Assembly: GCA_019359125.1 (NCBI GenBank)
Contig: JAHHHY010000002.1
Location: 1-64,000 of the forward strand
Reading direction: 5' to 3'
DNA length: 64,000 nucleotides
Source of the DNA: Pleurocapsa minor GSE-CHR-MK 17-07R
GTDB taxonomy: Bacteria > Chloroflexota > Anaerolineae > Aggregatilineales > Phototrophicaceae
This document shows positions 58,453-64,000 of the stretch, in pieces. How positions within the stretch are numbered: position 1 is the stretch's first letter; each line of letters starts with the position of its first letter. The notes under the pieces are model-generated. The model searched no databases, had not been told where the DNA came from, and was given only the letters and a program-made list of their open reading frames with translations. The position numbers were made by a program, and so were the translations under genes.

Positions 58453-59610
58453 TTATTCCTCGATCCGGCTGGCGCCCGCGGTGGCGGGAGAGATATAGAT
58501 ATTGGCGGTCAGTCCAAGCGCCTTGTGGTAATCCTGGCTGACGTGCGTCGCAAACTCGGCTGCTTTGTCGGCGGCGACCAGGGCGACAGCACAGCCGCCA
58601 AAGCCCGCGCCGGTCATGCGCGCGCCGAAGCAGCCCGCCTGCGCCCGCGCGATATCCACGATCACATTGAGCGCCTCGTTGGTCACTTCAAAGTCGTCGC
58701 GCAGGCTGTCGTGGCTCTGGTTCATCAGCTGGCCCAGCAGGGCAGCATCGCCCGCCTGCATGGCTTTCGCGGCGCGTTCTGTGCGGTCATTTTCGGTGAC
58801 GATATGGCGTGCGCGCTTGCGCACTACCTCGTCCAGCTCGTCGGCGCGCGCCTCAAACTGGCTGACGCTGACATCGCGCAGGGCCTTGACCGCGAAATGC
58901 GCGGCGGCCGCCTCACACTGGGCGCGGCGCTCGTTATACGCGCTGGTCACCAGCTCGCGGCGGGTGCTGGTATCCATGATGACCGCGACCGTGTCTTCAG
59001 GCAGCGGGACGGGGGTCGTCTCCAGCGAACGGCAGTCGATCAGCACGGCATGGCCCGGCTGGCCGCTGGCCGAAATCATCTGGTCCATGATGCCGCTGTT
59101 GACGCCCACCCACTGGTTTTCACATTTCTGGCACAGCCGGGCGATGGTCGCCGGATGCCAGTCAAAGCCGGAAACTTCGTGAAACGCGCGCGCCGTCGCC
59201 AGCTCGATGGCCGCCGACGACGACAGGCCTGCACCCATCGGCACGTCGCCCGCGACGGCACCTTCCCATCCATGCAGCGGATAGCCCGCCTCGCCCAGCG
59301 CCCAGGCCACCCCTTTAAGATACTCGGCCCACATCTCGCCGACGACTTCGCCCCGCACCAGCTCGTGCGGGTCAAACTGCGCCATCTCGTGATAATCAGC
59401 CGAGTAGGCCACCACGTAGCCGTCGGTGCGCGGGCGCAGCACGATATATACGCCGCGGTCGATGGCCATCGGCATGACGAAGCCGTCGTTGTAGTCGGTG
59501 TGTTCGCCGATCAGGTTGACGCGACCAGGCGCGCGCACCGCGATAGTGGGCGGCTCGTTAAAGTGCTCGTGAAAGGCGTGTCTGGCGCGTTCAAGTGGGG
59601 TTGATGTCAT
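58453..59610 (-). CDS. galK: Galactokinase
   Basis: 385 aa. It phosphorylates galactose at C1 with ATP in the Leloir pathway. The galactokinase signature GRVNLIGEHTDYNDGFVMPM is near residue 30. The ATP-binding motif is PMGAGLSSSAAIELA and the third GHMP motif is MTGAGFGGCAVAL. The catalytic-type Asp is in NSGIMDQMIS. AAGGGG precedes the ATG. No galT or galE is nearby. It leads the minus-strand run with the VWA genes, which is an unusual neighbour for galK and may only reflect shared transcription. It is divergent from holB across about 150 bp. Confidence 0.95.
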   Translation of the reverse strand: MTSTPLERARHAFHEHFNEPPTIAVRAPGRVNLIGEHTDYNDGFVMPMAIDRGVYIVLRPRTDGYVVAYSADYHEMAQFDPHELVRGEVVGEMWAEYLKGVAWALGEAGYPLHGWEGAVAGDVPMGAGLSSSAAIELATARAFHEVSGFDWHPATIARLCQKCENQWVGVNSGIMDQMISASGQPGHAVLIDCRSLETTPVPLPEDTVAVIMDTSTRRELVTSAYNERRAQCEAAAAHFAVKALRDVSVSQFEARADELDEVVRKRARHIVTENDRTERAAKAMQAGDAALLGQLMNQSHDSLRDDFEVTNEALNVIVDIARAQAGCFGARMTGAGFGGCAVALVAADKAAEFATHVSQDYHKALGLTANIYISPATAGASRIEE

Positions 59611-59760
59611 GATACCGGCCCCTTGTGCAGGCGTGATTGATCCGAATTAAACTGAGTATACCGCGTCAGGGCGGCCGATGCGGTAAAATAGTGGCTGAAA
59701 TGATGATGCCGGAATGAGAAATCAGGCGGGCTTTCGCGTGCCGCGCTGAGATGGCGGGAT

Positions 59761-60771
59761 ATGTCTGAACACTGGTCACATTCATGGGGCGTGCTGGGCC
59801 ACGACTGGGCGGTGAATGCGCTGCGCGAAAGCCTGCGCAACCGGCGCGCGCGCCATGCCTATTTAATTGCCGGGCCGGATGGCGTGGGCAAAGAGACGCT
59901 GGCCCGCGGCTTTGCCATGGCGCTCAATTGCATGCATCCGGATGCGGCGCTGCACCCGTGCGGCGAATGCTCCAGCTGTGTGCGCATTTTAAGCGGCAAT
60001 CACCCGGATATCCTGTATTCGCAGACGGACGCCACCACCGGCGCGCTGAAAGTGGAGGAAGTGCGCGGGCTGTCGGGCAGGCTGTCGCTCAAGCCGTATG
60101 AGGGGCACAGCCGCATCGCCATCGTGCGCGACTTTGACCGCGCCGCGCCGATCGCGCAGGATGCCCTGCTTAAGACGCTCGAGGAGCCGCCGCCGTATGC
60201 GGTGCTGCTGCTGGTGGCCGAGCAGCTGGAGCGCGTGCTGCCGACGATCATCAGCCGCAGCCAGTTGATTCATCTGCGCCCGGTGGATGCTGGCACGATT
60301 GAGCGCGTGCTGACGAGCGTGTACGGGGCGGATCCTGTCCATGCGCGCCTGCTGGCCGGCCTCAGCGGTGGGCGCATCGGCTGGGCGATTCGGGCGCTGG
60401 CTGACCCGGACATGCTGGAAGGGCGCACGGGCGCGCTGGACCAGCTGGAGGCGCTGATCGCTGCGCCGCGCGTCGGTCGCTTTGCCGCAGCCGAGCCGCT
60501 GTCGAAAGACAAGCCCGCGCTGATCGCCCAGCTTGAGCTGTGGCAGACCTGGTGGCGCGATGCCCTGCTGCTGACCGAGCGCGCCGACGTGCCGCTGGCC
60601 AATGTCGACCGGGAGCAGTCGCTGGCCGAGGTGACGCGCTACCTGTCGCCGGAGGACGTGCTGAAGGCGCTGCAGGCCACCCGCGAGACGATCCGCCTGC
60701 TGAACACGACCAATGCCAATACGCGCCTCGCGCTGGAGGTCATGCTGCTGGATTATCCGGGCTTGCGCTGA
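59761..60771 (+). CDS. holB: DNA polymerase III subunit delta'
   Basis: 336 aa. It is a clamp-loader subunit of the DnaX/HolB AAA+ group. The Walker A-like motif is AGPDGVGKETLARG and the zinc-binding Cys cluster includes CGECSSC. The sensor/arginine-finger region reads LPTIISRSQLIHL (SRS in place of the usual SRC). The helical C-terminus fits the clamp-loader collar. GGCGGG precedes the ATG. It stands apart from other replication genes. It could also be DnaX, but the protein is too short for that and its P-loop reads GKE. Confidence 0.88.
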   Translation: MSEHWSHSWGVLGHDWAVNALRESLRNRRARHAYLIAGPDGVGKETLARGFAMALNCMHPDAALHPCGECSSCVRILSGNHPDILYSQTDATTGALKVEEVRGLSGRLSLKPYEGHSRIAIVRDFDRAAPIAQDALLKTLEEPPPYAVLLLVAEQLERVLPTIISRSQLIHLRPVDAGTIERVLTSVYGADPVHARLLAGLSGGRIGWAIRALADPDMLEGRTGALDQLEALIAAPRVGRFAAAEPLSKDKPALIAQLELWQTWWRDALLLTERADVPLANVDREQSLAEVTRYLSPEDVLKALQATRETIRLLNTTNANTRLALEVMLLDYPGLR

Positions 60772-60800
60772 GTCTGTAGACTTTAACTTCATAAACGGGT

Positions 60801-60895
60801 GAACCGCCAAGACGCCAAGGGTGAAAAAGATATTCTTTCGAGGTATGGATGTGCCCATGAATCAGCCCTTGGCGCTCTTGGCGTCTTGGCGGTTC
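60801..60895. repeat. Long inverted repeat built from CGCCAAGA units
   Basis: The left arm GAACCGCCAAGACGCCAAGG (60801-60820) pairs with a right arm at 60867-60895 that reads CCTTGGCG then CTTGGCGTCTTGGCGGTTC. The right arm has one extra CTTGGCG-type unit. The loop is about 46 bases. There is no gene inside. It resembles dispersed hairpin repeats built from the CGCCAAGA motif seen in environmental genomes. Confidence 0.8.
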
Positions 60896-60988
60896 AAATT
60901 CTCTTTGCGGCTATAAAGATACCTTGCGCTTTCGGGCTGAAACTTTTAACGTTGAGTGACATTTCACAACATCAGGGATGGGAAATAC

Positions 60989-62434
60989 ATGGCGCTGCGT
61001 ATCTTTAATGTATTGGGCCGCGAAAAACAGGATTTTGTGCCTCTGACCGAGGGCTTCGTCAATATGTATGTGTGCGGGCCCACGGTGTACGACTATTCGC
61101 ACATCGGCCATGCCAAGACGTATGTCTCGTTTGACACGATTGTGCGCTACATGCGCTCGACCGGCCTGAATGTGCTGTACGTGCAGAACATCACCGATGT
61201 GGGGCATCTGCTGGACAGCGGCGAAGACCGCATCCTGAAGAAGGCGCGCCAGACGCAGAGCAAGCCGATGCAGATCGTCGAGACGTATACCAAAGCCTAT
61301 TTTGACGCGATGGATGCGCTGGGCGTGCAGCGCCCGGATATTTCGCCGCGCGCCAGCGGGCATATCCCCGAAATGTTCAAAATGATCGAGGGCCTGCTGT
61401 CGAAAGGCTTCGCCTATGAGGCCGAGGGCAGCGTGTACTTCGACGTGACCAAAGACCCGGATTATGGCAAGCTGAGCAACCGCCGCGTGAGCGAGCTGGA
61501 AGCGGGCAAGCGCGAGGCCGTGCGCGGCGAAAAGCGTAATCCTGAAGACTTTGCCCTGTGGAAGCGCGCCGACCCGGAGCATATCCTGCGCTGGGACAGC
61601 CCGTGGGGCGAGGGCTTCCCCGGCTGGCACATCGAATGCTCGGCGATGGCGCTCAAGTATCTGGGGCCAACCTTCGATATTCATGGCGGCGGCATAGACA
61701 ACATGTTCCCGCACAACGAAAGCGAAATCGCGCAGAGCGAATGCCACAATGACGCCGATTTTGCGCGCTACTGGATGCTGGTGGGCAGCCTGACCGTGGA
61801 TGGCGTGAAGATGAGCAAGAGCCTGGGTAACTTCACCACCGTGCAGGATGTGCTGGCGAAGTATCAGCCCGGCGTGATTCGCTATTTCGTGCAGAGCGCG
61901 CACTACAGCAATCCGATCGATTACAGCGATGATGCGCTGGATGCAGCGGCCAAAGGCTGGGAGCGCCTCACCAATGCCGTACGGCTGGCGCGCCAGATGC
62001 GCGGGGCCGCCCCTGCAGGCGACGACGCGGGCGGGTTCGCGGCGCGACTGGCCGAGGCGCGCGCGCAGTTTGGCGCCGCCATGGACGATGACTTCAATAC
62101 GCCAATCGCCATCGCGTCGCTGCAGGACCTGACGCGTGAAGTCAACACGCTGCTCAACAGCGGCACGACCGTCAGCGCCGCGGCGCTGGATGCCATTCTG
62201 GAGACGTATCAGGCCACGGCCGGCGACGTGCTCGGGCTGCTGCCGAAAGCCGACGCGGTGAATTCGGGCAGTGCAGCCCGCGAATCGGCGCTGATCGAGC
62301 TGCTGGTGGATATGCGCCTGCAAGCGCGCAAGGCGAAAAACTGGGCTGAAAGTGACCGCCTGCGCGATGAGCTGGCGAAGATCGGCGTCATCCTGGAAGA
62401 CCGCGCCGATGGCACGGTGTGGAAAGTGCAGTAA
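60989..62434 (+). CDS. cysS: Cysteinyl-tRNA synthetase
   Basis: 481 aa from the ATG at 60989, with GGGA upstream. It charges tRNA-Cys. The class I HIGH motif is SHIGHAKTY, and the KMSKS motif is VKMSKSLGN. The zinc ligands are Cys in [10 protein letters not shown], Cys in HIECSAMAL, His in [10 protein letters not shown] and Glu in the same motif. The C-terminal anticodon-binding region ends in [19 protein letters not shown]. The length is normal. It begins a plus-strand run with the DinB-like and rlmB genes. Confidence 0.97.
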   Translation: MALRIFNVLGREKQDFVPLTEGFVNMYVCGPTVYDYSHIGHAKTYVSFDTIVRYMRSTGLNVLYVQNITDVGHLLDSGEDRILKKARQTQSKPMQIVETYTKAYFDAMDALGVQRPDISPRASGHIPEMFKMIEGLLSKGFAYEAEGSVYFDVTKDPDYGKLSNRRVSELEAGKREAVRGEKRNPEDFALWKRADPEHILRWDSPWGEGFPGWHIECSAMALKYLGPTFDIHGGGIDNMFPHNESEIAQSECHNDADFARYWMLVGSLTVDGVKMSKSLGNFTTVQDVLAKYQPGVIRYFVQSAHYSNPIDYSDDALDAAAKGWERLTNAVRLARQMRGAAPAGDDAGGFAARLAEARAQFGAAMDDDFNTPIAIASLQDLTREVNTLLNSGTTVSAAALDAILETYQATAGDVLGLLPKADAVNSGSAARESALIELLVDMRLQARKAKNWAESDRLRDELAKIGVILEDRADGTVWKVQ

Positions 62435-62455
62435 AGAAGTGATGAGCAATGAGTT

Positions 62456-63001
62456 ATGCATACTGAGCGGGAGAGTACCCTGAACGCAGACCCTTTCCGC
62501 AGGCTGTTTGAGTATCACTTCACCATGAACTGCCGCGTGTGGAACGTGGGCGTGATGGCGCTGACGGATGAGCAGTATGTTCAGCCCGGCGCCTACTCGA
62601 TCGGCTCGGTGCGCAACCAGTGCGTGCACATGGTCATCGTGGATGATGCCTGGTTGCAGGACCTGAAAAGCCTGCCGGGAGAGCCGGATGATGCTGACGA
62701 GCCGCCGTTCGGGGATGACCGGGCGGCGCTGCGGGCACGCTGGGATGCCGTCGAGGCGGAAATGCGCGCCTGGCTGGACGGTCTGACCGACGAGATGCTG
62801 CTTCAGCGCATGGTCAAGGATGACTACATGCAGGTGTGGGAGGCGCTGTTCCACATGCTCAATCACGGCACCGACCATCGTGCGCAATTGCTGGCGCTGC
62901 TGCATGCGCTGGGCGCCACGACTTTTCCGCAGGACTATTGTTTTTATGCCGAGGATCTTCAGGCCGGTGCGCCAGACACACCAGAAGGCGGGAACCTATG
63001 A
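62456..63001 (+). CDS. DinB/YfiT-like four-helix protein
   Basis: 181 aa; the ATG at 62456 is used, though the conserved part starts near LNADPFRRLFEYHF. The fold is a DinB/YfiT-type four-helix bundle with a metal site: a His in NQCVHMVIVDDAWL and two in HMLNHGTDHRAQLL. Relatives include bacillithiol and mycothiol transferases, but most members have no known substrate. It is 21 bp after cysS and overlaps the rlmB start by 4 bp, so co-expression is very likely. A thiol-related role next to cysS is speculative. Confidence 0.82.
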   Translation: MHTERESTLNADPFRRLFEYHFTMNCRVWNVGVMALTDEQYVQPGAYSIGSVRNQCVHMVIVDDAWLQDLKSLPGEPDDADEPPFGDDRAALRARWDAVEAEMRAWLDGLTDEMLLQRMVKDDYMQVWEALFHMLNHGTDHRAQLLALLHALGATTFPQDYCFYAEDLQAGAPDTPEGGNL

Positions 63002-63759
63002 CTGATTTTGTATACGGCCACTGGGCCATCATGGAGGCGCTGCGCGCAGGCCGCCGCCAGATGGAACAGCTTCTGCTGACGGAAACCGTGGAAGAAAAAG
63101 GCATCGTCGCGGAAATTGTGCAGACGGCGCAGGAAAAAGGCGTCAAGGTGAAGCGCGTGCAGCGCCGCATCATCGATGACCTGAGCAACGGCGCCAACCA
63201 TCAGAATATGGCGCTGCGCTGCGGTGGCTATCCGTACAGCCGCATGGAAGATATCCTGGCGGTGGCCCAGTCGCGCGGCGAGAAACCGTTCATCCTGCTG
63301 CTGGACCTGCTGAAGGACCCGCAGAACGTGGGCAGCCTGATTCGCGTGGCCGACGCCGTGGGTGTGCATGGCATCATCCTGCAGGACCGGCGCGGCGTGG
63401 GCGTCACCCCGGCGGTGGTCAATGCGTCGTCTGGCGCAGTCGAGCATCTGAACGTGGCCCAGGTGACCAATCTGGTGCAGACGATGCGCGACCTGAAAGA
63501 CAACGATGTGTGGCTGGTGGGGCTGGATATGGGCCCGAACGTGCCGCCGCTGGACAAGGCTGACCTGAATATCGGTCTGGGGCTGGTGCTGGGCAGCGAG
63601 GGCGAGGGCATGCGCCGCCTGGTGCGCGACACCTGCGACCTGCTGCTGTGCCTGCCCATGCGCGGACGCGTGGAAAGCCTGAATGTCGCCACGGTGGGCG
63701 CGGTCGCGCTGTATACGGCGTGGCAGGCGCGCGGCTGGACCGGCTGGGTGCACGCCTGA
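62998..63759 (+). CDS. rlmB: TrmH/SpoU-family 23S rRNA 2'-O-methyltransferase, RlmB-like
   Basis: 253 aa from the ATG at 62998, which overlaps the previous stop by 4 bp, with GGCGGGAA upstream. Residues 5-75 form the RNA-binding N-domain (YGHWAIMEALRAGRRQ). Residues 95-250 are the SPOUT knot with motif 1 LDLLKDPQNVGSLIRVADAVG split over 95-116, motif 2 GLVLGSEGEGMRRLV and motif 3 LPMRGRVESLNVATVGAVALY (final residues about 218-238). It probably methylates the ribose of G2251-type positions in 23S rRNA using SAM. TrmH is less likely because of the N-domain. Confidence 0.92.
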   Translation: MTDFVYGHWAIMEALRAGRRQMEQLLLTETVEEKGIVAEIVQTAQEKGVKVKRVQRRIIDDLSNGANHQNMALRCGGYPYSRMEDILAVAQSRGEKPFILLLDLLKDPQNVGSLIRVADAVGVHGIILQDRRGVGVTPAVVNASSGAVEHLNVAQVTNLVQTMRDLKDNDVWLVGLDMGPNVPPLDKADLNIGLGLVLGSEGEGMRRLVRDTCDLLLCLPMRGRVESLNVATVGAVALYTAWQARGWTGWVHA

Positions 63760-63840
63760 CGATGGCGTAAGGGACAGCCCGTCTGTTCACGTCTGAAGAC
63801 TATAGCGTTTATGTGAGAATCCCGGATTGGGGGGTCCAAA

Positions 63841-64000
63841 ATGGCAGTAGCAAATCTGGTCCTGACCGAAGGCCTGAAGGTCGGCATTACCGTGCGCGAT
63901 GTCGATTTCATCGCCGATGAGCCGCTGCACGATGGCGGCACCAACGAAGGCCCGACGCCCGTCGAAATGCTGACGGCCTCGCTGGGTGCGTGCGCTGCCA
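63841..64000 (+). CDS. OsmC-family protein, N-terminal part (cut by window end)
   Basis: The reading frame opens at the ATG at 63841, with GGGGGG upstream, and runs off the window after 53 codons. The encoded start has a beta-hairpin and then GPTPVEMLTASLGACAA, the conserved OsmC/Ohr segment leading to the first redox Cys. OsmC proteins reduce organic hydroperoxides using paired Cys residues. Whether the second Cys is present cannot be seen here. It begins 81 bp after rlmB. Confidence 0.85.
   Translation, partial: MAVANLVLTEGLKVGITVRDVDFIADEPLHDGGTNEGPTPVEMLTASLGACAA

Noticed and set aside
60772-60988. T-box riboswitch upstream of cysS
   Set aside because: No T-box sequence or specifier stem is visible; the region is filled by the CGCCAAGA hairpin.

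Overview
The window is GC-rich, gene-dense bacterial chromosome. Secreted and membrane proteins with Thr/Pro-rich linkers, single-TPR/one-helix paralogs, TolB-like propellers, PPC-like beta domains and BatA-like VWA proteins together suggest a member of the Chloroflexota (Anaerolineae-like). That placement is an inference from gene content; no rRNA gene is present to confirm it. I see no tRNA, rRNA, CRISPR array, phage or transposase gene.

Layout. 1-7215 (minus): a heptamer tandem repeat, a nitrilase-family amidase, four paralogous TPR/transmembrane proteins (two with beta-propellers), cdsA and recF. 7432-11776 (plus): surE, a CrtI/PYROXD2-like FAD oxidoreductase and a PPC-repeat lipoprotein. 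11790-15288 (minus): two overlapping GAF-PAS-nucleotidyl cyclase genes. 15422-18926: a methyltransferase-like protein, a LysM lipoprotein, an AAC(3)-like acetyltransferase and ribosomal protein S1. 19169-22450: an ammonium-transporter/histidine-kinase/double-receiver fusion, followed by compound palindromic repeats. 22722-27391 (minus): a NYN-domain protein, serA, a class V aminotransferase and an MFS exporter. 27731-38830: small and signalling genes (double SWIM protein, GlsB-like protein, GH99-like secreted protein, degenerate receiver plus roadblock protein, VIT-VWA protein, FHA protein, sulfite-oxidase-like protein, CpdA-like phosphoesterase) and efp. 38916-46874: secreted proteins, gabT, a TPR protein with a PPP-type phosphatase, and two secreted proteins sharing an N-terminal beta domain. 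47034-52636: two overlapping O-antigen-ligase-like/TPR proteins and a thiolase. 52772-59610 (minus): a galK-led operon with two VWA membrane proteins and a thioesterase. 59761-64000 (plus): holB, cysS, a DinB-like protein, an RlmB-like methyltransferase and the start of an OsmC-family gene.

The most notable system is the cyclase pair at 11790-15288. The upstream protein has lost both metal-binding aspartates but keeps the transition-state Asn and Arg. The downstream protein keeps both aspartates but has lost the Asn and Arg. Neither homodimer should be active, but a heterodimer would assemble one complete site, as the C1 and C2 domains of animal adenylyl cyclases do. The genes overlap by 8 bp, which suits co-production. 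Each carries its own GAF and PAS sensors, so this may be a split, two-input adenylyl cyclase.

Other notable points are the Amt-kinase fusion, a possible small RNA or attenuated leader before the double SWIM gene, and repeat elements that supply or abut the stop codons of two genes. Many operons use 4-bp ATGA overlaps (49502, 53266, 56100, 56483, 62998).
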